A stretch of DNA of 64,000 nucleotides from Tubulanus polymorphus (lineage: Eukaryota > Nemertea > Palaeonemertea > Tubulaniformes > Tubulanidae): positions 20,899,110 to 20,963,109 of the forward strand of contig NC_134030.1 of the NCBI RefSeq assembly GCF_964204645.1, read 5' to 3'. The position numbers and the translations under genes are program-made. The notes under the pieces were generated by a model that saw only the letters and a list, made by a program, of their open reading frames with translations, was not told where the DNA came from and did not search any database. Positions 1-13,000 of the stretch are shown piece after piece; within the stretch, counting starts at the first letter, position 1, and every line of letters begins with the position of its first letter.

Positions 1-3000
1 AATTGATTTAACATCGATAGTGAGGATGGTGTAAAGAAGTGGATTCAGTGACGAGTTGATCGGTAGGAAAAGTACCGCCAACCAAGCCGCCACTTGGTTC
101 GGTATTTCTACTCGCAATACAGCGCAAAACTGAACGATAATTATCGGTAACCAGCAAAATAGATTACACAGATTTATCACTAAACTCCTACGCGCCAGAA
201 TCAGTTCGGTAGGATCAGCTCTACCCGAGCCGGACCTGCTTCCAGATACGAGTCTATACATCTGTGCATACGTCATCATTATTGTAGCAAGTACGACCGA
301 GTTAAACACGGCAAAAATAGCGAATGAGTATTGCCAGGCGTGGACATTGATGGTTAGTAAATTCATAGGTAAACAAACACCGGTTGTGCCGTAAAAGTTA
401 TTTCCGAAATAAGAAGATGACGACAGCGGTAGCATTGAAATGATGCTTAAAATGATCCAACATATACAGCAAATACTGGACACAGAAATCGAAGATATAA
501 TTGGGCTTCCAGAAAATGGGTCCACGATATTCGAGTATCTTTGACGGGTAAGCATGAGCAGAAAGGTCAACGATCCCTCACAAGATAGAGTCACTATAAT
601 CCCAGCGAGTCGACACGATGAACTATCTGTCCAACTTTCAGAATTTAAGAAATAAACACCTTTATAGACGTAATCGGCTCCTGCGATCAAAAACAGATAA
701 ATCGACATCAGAAAATCGCAAGTGGCAATATTAATAATGAGGATATCAGAGGATGTATTACGTGATTCAGAGGATGAAATTCGTAACGCTTGAACGCGAA
801 GTAAAATTACGGTGATGTTTGCGAAAAAGCTGAATGAAGCGATCGCCCAAATGATTGCTCTAAGAACAGTGTTACCCATCAGGTCGGAACAAGATGAAAA
901 TTGGTCGGCTTCCGGGAGACACTGGTCAACATTCGGAACCATGCAACAAAATTTGTACGCGTCAGAAGCCAAAGTACTTAATGATGAAAGACTGTCAAAA
1001 ACGTTTTTTTCTACGGATATGACTTTTGAATTTTTGGTCAGATCTAGACTTTTAAGTTTTGTTAACCCGGAAAATGCGTTTGGTGAAATATAACTGATTC
1101 TGTTATTGCTGACATCTAACGACTCTAAAGCTGATAAACCACTGAACACATTTCCAACGAGTAACGACAAGGAAAGTCCGTGAAGATCGAGATCGCTTAA
1201 TGACTTTAAACCTAGAAAACTGCCTTCTTCTAAATTTCTCAATGGATTTCCAAGAATCAAGAGTATTTTCAACCTATACAAACCACTAAATGTATTCGCG
1301 GACAATGACATTAAGCGGTTATATGTAAGATCTAATGTATGTAGATTACGCAGGTTTGAGAACGAGTTTGGAACAATATAAGATAAATTGTTACGTGAAA
1401 TATTAAGGAGATGTAGATAGAGGTAGGAAGAAAACGTGGACTCATCGAATACAACTCGGTTTTCTGATAAAATCAGAACTCGAGTTGATGCCGAGAACAT
1501 ATCTGTAATTTCTACTAAACCAGCATCATCGCAATAAATGAAATGACCTTGACATTTACAATTATCTGGACACGTGATGTCACAGTAAGACTCGTCATCA
1601 GTGGCATGTTTACAATTAACAACACCATCACAAACTTCAGATTGAGGTATACATCGGTTTTCCTGGCCACATTTGAACATGCCGGGACACGACAAAGTCT
1701 CGCAGTTTCGCTCGTCTTCTGAATTAGGACAATCTGATCGACCATCGCACACCTGTCCCATCGGTATACAGTAAGATGCTGGACATTTCACAGTACCAGC
1801 AGGACATATGAAATCAGTACAACCTTGTATATGTTCGAGCCTTCTACATACCGGGTAACCAATCGGCATCCTTTCTAAAATACATCTATGACGTCTAGAA
1901 TAACAATGAGGAGAATCGAAAGAACATCTTTGTTCATCAGATTCTGTACAAAGGTTTGTGAAATTAATCGTGCAGTAGTTATCATTATTACAGTGAACTG
2001 TAGGATTCACTGTAACATTCGATGTTAAAAGTTCATCTTCTTCGAGGCTTCCGCTACAATCTACAACACCATCCCGATACAATAGAGAACTGATACATTC
2101 ACCGTTGTTACAGAGAAACCCGTTGCAAAGTTGCGGACCGCACGTCCGTTCGTCGGAGCCGTCTTTACAGTTAGCGATTCCATCACATCGGTACGATCTA
2201 TCCACACATTGACCACTAGTACAGCGGAATTGTTGGGGCAAACACAGTGGATGAAAACACGAGTTTTCATCCGAGCCATCCACACAATCCGATTGAAAGT
2301 CGCAGAAACCACTTATAGATGTAACCCGTCCATCCGAACAGTGGAACTGACTTCGTAAGTTTAAACCCGAACAATCGAATTCATCTTCACCGTGTTGACA
2401 GTCGTTTCTGTTATCACATACGCGATGGTCGCTGATACATCTTTGATCGTTACATTTAAACTGCCACGATTTACAACCGCTTATAGAAGCCAACTCTTCA
2501 CCAGTTACATTATGGGAACATAGCACGGAATGAACGTTGTTTGTCTGATTATTCCACGGTTTTATCGACCATTTCAACGACTCGATTAAAGTGATTTCAT
2601 CCCTTGTCAAAACTGGTTCGATCACTCGAAACATTTTCTTAGCATCCATAGTCAGTACAGCACCATATTGGTGTTTAAAACTAAACTCGTCAATTAATGC
2701 TTTTATTTCATTTTCCCTGTGCCTAGTTACAATAGCTATTTCAGCGTGAAGATCACGACACAATTTCGTAGCGCTTAGAATATCCAAACCTCGATTGTTG
2801 ATCCAATCTGTGAACATCTGACAACATTTACCTTCGACATTTTGCCAACCTTTTTCACAGGTCGAGTTGTTGGTTGTATCGGGATTTTGAATACTTTTAT
2901 TTCCAGTGAGAAATACGATATTGTTATGAGTATCAGTTGTTTCTGTGATGCTCGTTGTATTTGTCGAATTATCCATGCGTTCTGAATCGACGACAATTCT

Positions 3001-6000
3001 ATCCGATTCACAAATGAAAGTTGTTCGAGTCTCCTCGATTTGACACGGGAATCGAACCCAGTTCGCTGATCCTCGTGGATTATTCAGTATCATCGCGGTA
3101 CACGGCATATTGACGTCATTTATCGGTTGTTTTCGTAGAGGAGATATCAATCCTTGAATAACTTCTGGTATGGTTTCGTTTATCATAGCAGGTTTAAACC
3201 ACTCTGTGTAGCTCAATGGTTTTCCATCAGTCCACGTGTAGAAACCATCATTGTCATTCAATGGCTGCAAAAACGGGTTTTAAGCATTTTTCTACTTTAA
3301 TTATTGACATTGTGTTTAGACTCGAATATTTTCAGTGCATATTTGACATCTTTTTTCGAAATTCAGCTTAAAGAATGAATATGCTTACAAAAATTGTCAA
3401 TTTTCGACCATCATTATATTTATTGTACTTTTTATGAATGAAGTTTTATTTATAATTTATATCTAGAATAAAGAATATTTGCCTTCATCAAATTTTACGA
3501 TTTACATGAATTGGGAGTCTAGTGATTCGAGGATAATCTAACTTTCTTATCTCATTTTGTCGATTGGAAATTACCTTGAATCTAAGCCCGAGCATCATTA
3601 TAAGCGCCTCCTGGGTATATCCCTTTCTAAGCAGTTTCGTGGCGAATAATCTTTTGACAGAAATCATTTCATCTTGTGAGTTGATACTGAGAAGATGTCC
3701 TCCGTATTTCTGTTGACAATACATTTCAGCGTTCTCCCAATTCAGACGTTCATCTCTGATGTATTTGACGCAGGAAATTCCCGAATCTAGAAATCCTGAT
3801 TTACAGCTGATTTTATCAAACTGTTTTATTGGTAACGCCTTTTCTAAATTGTATTGTATTTGAAATGTGGGAACGCGACCATTTATCTCAATATACAAAT
3901 CATTGTCCCATAAACTATAAAATACATTTCCACGTTTAGCAATAGTTCCACATATATCAGTTTGATGTTCGGTTCCGCTTCCTGAAATAGCTAATCCATT
4001 ATCGTAAAAGTCAAGTATTTGTTGTTTGAATAGAATTAGGTCTTTGTCAAATCTTGATAATTTATTGCACGTTAAAGACTGTATAAACTTGATTATAAAT
4101 CTGTAATATTGAATTCGATTATTTTCTATCGGGTTTTCAAAGCGATAATAAGAAGATTTCGAAAAATATCCCGCCGATCCCGGATAGTTCGGTGATTGTA
4201 CGATTCCACATTCATCCCTATCCGGGAAATATGAATGCCCGAATTGGGATTGTGTAGGTTTTTTTACTCCTTGACATTTACGACGTAGTTTAACTATTAA
4301 TTCATCATTCCAGAATTGATATTTGTGGAACAATTTCAAAGCGTTAAATACGAAACTGATATTGAGAAACTGATTTGATAAACTCATTTGCCTGTCACAC
4401 TTTCTTCTCGTGTATCTCGCAGGAAAACACGCATCAATTTGATATTCATATTCTGATAATATATAAATGTTTTCTAAAGGAAGGCGCCGGTTTTCAGGTG
4501 TAATCACGAGACAGTGTGACGTCATGTTGATCTGATTTTCTCCTTCCCGTAAAACATACCCGTAACAATCAGCAGGACTGAATCTGAGATACCCAGAGTT
4601 AGGCACATCACTATAAGCGTATCCTACTACAGTAACCAGTCCTCCTGATGTAATCAGACTAACGACGTTACGACCATATTTATAACCAGGACAATACGGA
4701 CCATAGCGTCTAGCTGTAAAATTACCACCATCATATATATAAAATCCAGCTCTCTCGCACGTCTCTGATAAAACTGTTAGTTTTAATCCATCCTCATAGA
4801 TATCAACTTTCCGTTTAAATTCTAATGTATTTATACGATACGATAATATTTTCTTCTTTGACGCCGGGAAGAATTCGCTTGGAATCAAACTTGCACTGGA
4901 GCCAAATATCTACAAAATATGAATATTGATCATTAATCGAATAATTTACATTGTTTTGTTAGATAAATTGTTTTACATTTTTCCTTAAATCATACACTTT
5001 ATGTATTTATCCGACAAAATAATTGACGAATTTTCCTTGTTCTTAATTACACTTTTGAATACATTAAAGGGATGTTCCGTATCTTATATTTTCGCACAAG
5101 AAATTTAAAGGTTGTACAAAAAAGTTATATTTTAAAGAATTATTTAAACATCAGTACTTGCACCAATATTCATGTTTAACAAAAATTCATATTTCTCATT
5201 TTAACAATATCAATTTAATTTTGTAAAACAATAGCTGAGAAATAATTTTACTACATCTGTGGACTTGCACGCCTTCTATTGAAAGAGAAATCTTTAAACT
5301 CATTTTTATTTCTATGGTTCATTCTTACGTATTATTTAGCTGAGGCTGAGTAGTTATTTTACTCACCCTTCGTTTGTGAACTTGTACGTCTCCTGTGGAT
5401 AAAGATTTCACTTCAAATTCTATCCTTACATTCGATTGTGAAACACCTGGTCTTATTAAAACGCACAGTATGACGAGAAAGCCGTCAGATTTAACACTCA
5501 GTGATTCCAGGTAGTTGTAACCGAGTAAAATATCAGTTCCTACAACGCGTAACCCTTCTAGTTTATATACACCGATGACGTCACCGGATGTGCTGAGATC
5601 ACGTGTCCAGTTGAAGACGACGTACTGTAACACCTGCACTGTGATAGACCAGCAGTGTAAGTGTTTTGATCGAGTTATTACGTGTAAACTGTTGTCATCG
5701 GGAATGAGCACTCCAGACTCGTTATTAGAGATTTGAATTAACGGATTAGAGACGTTCCAATCAGATATTCTATACACCTGAACTGATAGTTGTGATTTAA
5801 AGGACAGTAGATGTGTATCGATAATGGCTTTGTAAGTTTTTGTGTAAAATGATGATGGTGGATGTCCGGTTTGTTCTGGTATAACAGCTATAGGTTCACT
5901 GGTGATGTTCCATCCGTCGTAAATTTGAACAGTTGTCGTTGAATGAGCGCCAGGAGATAATCTGAAATCTATTTGTGTAAACGTCAAATTCATAGCGAAA

Positions 6001-6557
6001 CCATCCGGGATCTCGATCCATTCCAAATATAATATACATCGTTTTAAATATATTGCGAATTTGTATCCTGTCGAAGTTGGTAATATGTTTATTCTTTGTT
6101 TGTATATTATGCAGTTATGAATAAACTTCAAATTGTTTCGTTCATAACGATATATGATATAAACCCGACTACCCCGCGCACCATCGACGTTACTTCTAAA
6201 CATCAACGAGATCGAATCGTTACGGCGGATTTCATGTTTTCCTTCACCGCAGAATCTGTTATCGGACTCACCGACGAGAAGGTAGTTATCACTACAGAAT
6301 ATCGACGGCTCGATGTCGTAGTATAGTTTGATGTTGAAAGTTCCCGGTAAAGAGCTGTTGACGAACCAACGACATTCAACACCGCGCGTAAACGACGGGT
6401 AATTCAGTGAAACGATGTAACCGGACGTAGAATCGACGGGGTACCAAGTGTTGTTACAAGGCGAACTGACCGTCACAGAGTCAGACAGATCAGCGTGTGC
6501 GATGTTAACTCGCCAGACGATCAGCGACGATATAAACAGCGCTCTCAGTCGATCCAT
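1..6557 (-). CDS. GRL101-like CUB/lectin/LDLa/LRR seven-helix receptor, copy A (3' end cut by window)
   Basis: Three exons on the minus strand: 6557-5367 (397 codons), 4909-3575 (445 codons) and 3264 to the window edge (1,088 codons). Borders are AGG|GTGAGT, TTTTGTAG|ATA, AAG|GTAATT and TTTTTGCAG|CCA, all phase 0. I read exon 3 codon by codon and found no stop. Compared with copy B it lacks only the last 12 codons, so the truncation is the window edge. Exon 1 has a signal peptide (MDRLRALFI...IAHA) and a CUB domain. Exon 2 has CUB-like regions and the first half of a C-type lectin domain. Exon 3 completes that lectin domain, then carries a second lectin-like domain, LDLa repeats, LRRs, hinge and seven helices. 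The family resembles Lymnaea GRL101 and relaxin-receptor-type LGRs and is inferred to be a plasma-membrane receptor; ligand unknown. Exon 3 begins CCA TTG where B and C have CCA ATG. Confidence 0.9.
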
Positions 6558-6904
6558 ACCGAACAACAATCTCTACTGAATAATCAAAACTTGCATAGCT
6601 TTACGAAATCGAAACAAATTACAGTTCGTCCAATTAGAAAATTCGCTGAGAATTCTTTGAAATTGATATTTTTCGTCGTTGCTGCAATTATTTTGAAACC
6701 GATTCTAATGAAGCGTTCTGATTTTTTCCAATTAATAACAAATATTCATATATCATATATTTCTAACTACTACAAGTTCACGTGTTTATAGAAGTGAAAG
6801 ATCATTTTAAACATATGCGTGATGAAGTGCGGAAGATCTGTTTTGAAAGTGCACTGAAAAGATGTCTGATACCACATGTTTATGTACATTTTTTAATAAA
6901 AAAA
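6558..6904. other. 5' flank of copy A
   Basis: About 350 bases directly upstream of the copy A start. Nearly the same sequence precedes copy B (16697-17050), so the flank was duplicated with the gene. Copy C shares only the first bases and part of the distal portion, and copy D has an unrelated flank. It probably holds the promoter and 5' UTR, but I see no clear TATA box or other element that I would name. Confidence 0.4.
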
Positions 6905-7400
6905 AAATGTCTCAGTTGAAGACCTGAACACATGTGAAGTGTGGACGATCAGTTTTTGAAAGTGTGCTGATAAAATGTCTAATATCTGGTGTTTGTAGTT
7001 CATTTTCAATTAAAAATGTCTCAGGTGAAGCACTGAACACATGTGAAGTGTGGACGATCAGTTTTTGAAAGTGTGCTGATAAAATGTCTAATGTCTGGTG
7101 TTTGTAGTTCATTTTCAATTAAAAATGTCTCAGGTGAAGCACTGGACACATGTGAAGTGTGGACGATCAGTTTTTGAAAGTGTGCTGATAAAATGTCTAA
7201 TATCTGGTGTTTGTAGTTCATTTTCAATTAAAAATGTCTCAGGTGAAGCACTGGACACATGTGAAGTGTGGACGATCAGTTTTTGAAAGTGTGCTGATAA
7301 AATGTCTAATATCTGGTGTTTGTAGTTCATTTTCAATTAAAAATGTTTCAGGTGAAGCACTGAACACATGTTAAGTGTGGATGATCAGTTTTTGAAATTG
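6905..7400. repeat. 109-bp satellite array upstream of copy A
   Basis: About 4.4 tandem units of 109 bp. Each contains gaacacatgtgaagtgtgga, a stretch of the type tttttgaaagtgtgctgata, and tgtttgtagttcatttt. The unit gives short overlapping open frames on both strands, which are by-products of the repeat. The same satellite lies upstream of copies B and C and at 39.6 kb. Confidence 0.9.
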
Positions 7401-7961
7401 CAAATAAAATCTCATGCATTTCCACAGTATTCGATAATAGTGAAATCACTTATAGAAGAACATCTGAACACACCTTATACACCAAGGCTCTTACATACTC
7501 ATGACGTCACGAGTTTTGGCAATTACAGATTTCTAGTACAAAATATGTATAGATGGCAATAAATGAAAATAGACCGCCCCAGCCGGAACGGAAGCATCGA
7601 TATCATTTACTTGGTCGTTACGTTGAATCTTTTCAAATAACTTCTTAAAACCTAGTCGGATTGATTCCCAATCGTTTTAGCAATAACATGCAAACATTCG
7701 GAGACCTTTTCTGCGAAGTCGAGGTTGACTGCTGGTAACCGGTCGAGGTCACCCTTCGCGCGGATAACAGCTGACGTTCACGAAATAATAACGTGACTTT
7801 GAGATAATGGATGCATTAGGAACATACACTAATGCACGGTGGAATTAATCGAGAAATTATCTGTTCCCTGTTAGTAACTCAGTAATATCATTCATTGATA
7901 CACGATATTCTAATGCAGTAGAACATTATGTCGAATAATATTCTAACATATTTTGACGAAC
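7401..7961. other. intergenic, no gene seen
   Basis: Spacer between the satellite and the TA hairpin. Its first part is matched near 17350-17640 upstream of copy B. I see no coding exon, RNA gene or element with clear ends here. Confidence 0.4.
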
Positions 7962-8200
<239 letters not shown>

Positions 8201-10049
8201 CGCAGAGTAACGTTATAGCAAGCACCCTGCGAATTTCTGCTTGAACACGATGTGCGTAACTAGATCGAAAATCCTATAACCAGAAACCAATGACAGGAAC
8301 GTGTTCTTTAGGTTTTAAACTTATACATTTCACTGAATTCTTGGTTCTGGACATGCAACACGCTTAGCGGCTAATGTATATACAATCCGAATCGCCTACT
8401 TTTTGCTCTCAACAGTTTGTTTTAAACGATTACTAAGTGAGGCATTATTCAGACAGAGAACATGTATAGAATTAGTATGGCATTGAATTAGGTTTTTTTA
8501 GTTATCATTTCGATTAGCTCGCAGTATCTGGATATATCATATTGCTGGTACGAATATCTATGGTCAAAAATGTTACAAGTATAATGCATCATATAAGATG
8601 AGGTTATTCATAATCAAAAACGAGCTGATAGCAAATTCGAAATATTCAACGATCATACTTGAAAACTTTCATTTTTATCTTATAAAATTGAATATAGCGA
8701 GTTTTATTATCTTTTGCTAATTTTTTCTTATCTTATGAAGGATAGAAAGAATATCGTGCGGCTCGAATCGTAAATTACCGCGGTGAACTTTTTGGTGCGA
8801 AAACGGTAGGTAACGAATGTAACCATATGATATGGCGGCTGATTCGGGCCAAGTTAAGAAAAAAGAATTCCGCGCAATGTATATATCGCTTCGTTTTTTC
8901 GCCGCGCAGGAAAACGAACCTGTGTTTCTCGTTTCTGCGCCCGCCGAAATAAACTTCGTTTAGCTGCGTCCGGTTGACATCCACGCGTTGACATTCGATG
9001 ATAGAAGATCTATAAACACGAGTACGGGTATAAACGGGCTGTTGGTGTTCGGTTTTTGAGAATCGCTAGCCAGGGCGAAACTCGGTTTTCGTAGCTAGTC
9101 GACTAGTGGTCGAAACTAATAACCGAATGCGCTTAATTTCCGAACTATTTCCGGAATATAGTTCCGACTAACTGAAATTCGGTTTCATTTAGTTCGACTA
9201 TAGTCGACTAACTCAGATATCAAACCGAAGTTGGCCCAGGCTGGGGATTTTGTATGTACTAAATTACTGAATGTCTCCGTGAGCTAAGTAATGTCTTTAT
9301 GTGTGGCCTGGACGATTCTACTGTTTTGATCTTAAAATAGGAATTGACCCTGTTATTGATTTGATTGGTAAATTCCTCGTCCCTTACAGACCCACCACAC
9401 CTGCCGGGAGCGAAACAGGGGGTTTAATATTGAAATTGGAAGTACAGATATAGTTGTGTGATCGGCGGTCGAGTTTACAACAGTTTGTTTAAATCGAAGT
9501 ACATTATTGGGAAATTCGGTTCCGGTTCATTCAAACAATCTTCCATTGGGTAGCCTACTAGTTAAAGCAGTAAACACGTGCATGTTTTTAATCGATTCTT
9601 GTGTATGCAGCCGGGAGGTCGTTCAGATATTCGAGTTCAGAGGAGTTTGAACGTATGATTGTGGTAAAAAATATAGTTCGTGTTGAACGAATATTCGAAG
9701 TCAAGTAAGCATGTGTATAAGATCGATAACGGAATCTGTGACTCAGGAAAGTAGCTGAATTTTAAAAAAAAACTTCAATCGGAAAAAACAGAAAGACCAA
9801 CCACGCAGTGCGGTAGATTTGAAACCTGATTTCCTAAGCCACGAGAGAATGATAAATCTCCGACCTAGGCACAAAACTAAATATTAGTTTGATTCGTCGA
9901 AAAAACTATCGTAAGTTCATACTTGAAACTGAGATAAGGTATGATGATTTTAACAGTGTCCAACTGTTTCCAAAAATAGTTTTCCATGAATATAGCGGCT
10001 GAAGGCGCTCCTAGCGTGTATCCAAAGTTTCTATCGACTGATAAATGTT
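8201..10049. other. duplicated intergenic spacer between copies A and B
   Basis: Matched almost base for base by 17750-19584 between copies B and C. It includes the 3' flank of copy B. At about 9040-9235 there is a palindromic segment with repeated cgactagt/actatagtcg motifs and aaccgaa-type ends, possibly an old foldback element. A 69-codon minus-strand ORF at 8775-8984 is repeated in the other spacer, but I do not regard it as a gene. Confidence 0.6.
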
Positions 10050-13000
10050 TCAGCGAGTTTTTAAAATCCGTTTATTTTTAGCCCGAATTGATTTAACATC
10101 GATAGTGAGGATGGTGTAAAGAAGTGGATTCAGTGACGAGTTGATCGGTAGGAAAAGTACCGCCAACCAAGCCGCCACTTGGTTCGGCATTTCTACTCGG
10201 AATACAGCGCAAAACTGAACGATAATTATCGGTAACCAGCAACATAAATTACACAGATTTATCACTAAACTCCTACGTGCAAGAATCAATTCGGTAGGAT
10301 CAGCTCTACCCGAGCCGGACCTGCTTCCAGATACGAGTCTATACATCTGTGCATACGTCATCACTATTGTAGCAAGTACGACCGAGTTAAACACGGCAAA
10401 AATAGCGAATGAGTATTGCCAGGCGTGGACATTGATGGTCAGTAAATTCATAGGTAAACAAACACCGGTTGTGCCGTAAAAGTTATTACCGAAATAAGAA
10501 GATGACGATAGCGGTAGCATTGAAATGATGCTTAAAATGATCCAACATATGCAACAAATACTGGACACAGAAATCGAAGATATAATTGGGCTTCCAGAAA
10601 ATGGGTCCACGATATTCGAGTATCTTTGACGGGTAAGCATTAGCAGAAAGGTCAACGATCCCTCGCAAGAAAGAGTCACTATAATCCCAGCGAGTCGACA
10701 CGATGAACTATCCGTCCAACTTTCAGAATTTAAGAAGTAAACTCCTTTATAGACGTAATCGGCTCCTGCGATCAAAAACAGATAAATCGACATCAGAAAA
10801 TCGCAAGTGGCAATATTAATAATGAGGATATCAGAGGATATGTTACGTGATTCAGAGGATGAAATGCGTAACGCTTGAACGCGAAGTAAAATGACAATAA
10901 TGTTCGCGAAAAAGCTGAATGAAGCGATCGCCCAAATGATTGCTCTAAGAACAGTGTTACCCATCAGGTCGGAACAAGATGAAAATTGGTCGGCTTTCGG
11001 GAGACACTGGTCAACATTCGGAACCATGCAACAAAATTTGTACGCGTCAGAAGCCAAAGTTCTTAATAATGTAAGACTGTAAAAAACGTTTTTTTCTACG
11101 GATATGACTTTTGAATTTTTGGTTAAATCCAGACTTTTAAGTTTTGTTAATCCGGCAAATGCGTTTGGTGAAATATAACTGATTCTGTTATTGCTGATAT
11201 TTAACGACTCTAAAGCGGATAAACCACTGAACACATTTCCACCGAGTATTGACAAGGAAAGTCCGTGGAGATCGAGATCGCTTAATGACTTTAAACCTTG
11301 AAAACTGCCTTCTTCTAAATATCTAACTGGATTCCCAAAAATAAAGAGAATTTCCAAACTGTTCAAACCGGCGAATGTATTCGCGGACAATGATACTAAG
11401 CGGTTATATGTAAGATCTAATGTATGTAGATTATGCAGGTTTGAGAACGAGTTTGGAACAATATAAGACAAATTGTTACGTGAAATATTAAGAAGGTGTA
11501 GATAGAGGTAAGAAGAAAACGTGGACTCATTGAATACAACTCGGTTTTCTGATAAAATCAGAACTCGAGTTGATGCCGAGAAAAGATCAGTCATTTCTAC
11601 TAAACCAGCATCAACGCAATCAATTAAATGACCTCGACATTTACAATATTTTGGACACGTGACGTCACAGTAGGACTCGTCATCAGTGGTGTGTTTACAA
11701 TTTACAACACCATCGCAAACCTCAGATTGAGGTATACATCGGTTTTCCTGGCCACATTTGAACATGCCGGGACACGTCAAAGTCTCGCAGTTTCGCTCAT
11801 CTTCTGAATTAGGACAATCTGATCGACCATCGCACACCCGTCCCATCGGTATACAGTAAGATGCTGGACATTTTACAGTACCAGCTGGACATATGAAATA
11901 GGAGCAACCTTGTATATGTTCGAGCCTTCTACATACCGGGTAACCAATCGGCATCCTTTCTAAAATGCATCTATGACGTCTAGAATAACAATGAGGAGAA
12001 TCGAAAGAACATCTTTGTTCATCAGATTCTGTGCAGAAATTTGTAAAGTTAGTCGTACAGTAGTTATCATTATTACAGTGAACTGTAGGATTCACCGTAA
12101 CATTCGATGTTAAAAGTTCATCTTCTTCGAGGCTTCCGCTACAATCTACAACACCATCCCGATACAATAGAGAACTAATACATTCACCGCTGTTACATAG
12201 AAACCCGTTGCAAAGTTGCGGAGCACATCCCCACTCATCGGAGCCGTCCTTACAGCTAACGATTCCATCACATCGGTACGATCTATCCACACATTGTCCA
12301 CTAGTACAACGGTATTGTTGGTGCGAACATAGTGGATGAAAACACGAGTTTTCATCCGAGCCATCGACACAATCCAGTTCAAAGTCACACAAACCACTTA
12401 TTGATATAACCTTACCATCTAAACAGTGGAACTGACTCTGTAATTTTGAACCCGAACAATCGAGTTCATCTTCACCGCGTTGACAATCGTTTCTCGTATC
12501 ACATACGCGATGGTCGCTGATACATCTTTGATCGTCACATTCAAATTGCCACGATTTACAACCGCTTACAGAAGCAAAATCTTCACCAGTTACATTATAG
12601 GAACATAGCACGGAATGAACGTTGTTTGTCTGATTATTCCACGGTTTTATTGACCATCTCAACGACTCGATAAAAGTGATTTCATCCCGTGTCAAAACTG
12701 GTTCGATCACTCGAAACATTTTCTTAGCATCCATTGTCAGTACAGCACCATATTGGTGTTTAAAACTGAACTCGTCAATTAATGCTTTTATTTCATTTTC
12801 CCTGTGCCTAGTTACAATACCTATTTCAGCGTGAAGGTCACGACACAATTTCGTAGCGCTAAGAATATCTAAATCTCGATTGTTGTTCCAATCTGTGAAC
12901 AATTGACAACATTTGCCTTCGACATTTTGCCAACCTTTTTCACAGGTCGAGTTGTTGGTTGTATTGGGATTTCGAATACTTTCATTACCAGTGAGAAATA

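Noticed and set aside
812-1093. Plus-strand ORFs over the receptor exons (also 10891, 20426)
   Set aside because: Shadows of the seven-helix coding region on the other strand.
8775-8984. 69-codon minus ORF repeated at 18311-18520
   Set aside because: Its conservation is explained by the recent duplication of the whole spacer. No domain, intron border or expression sign.
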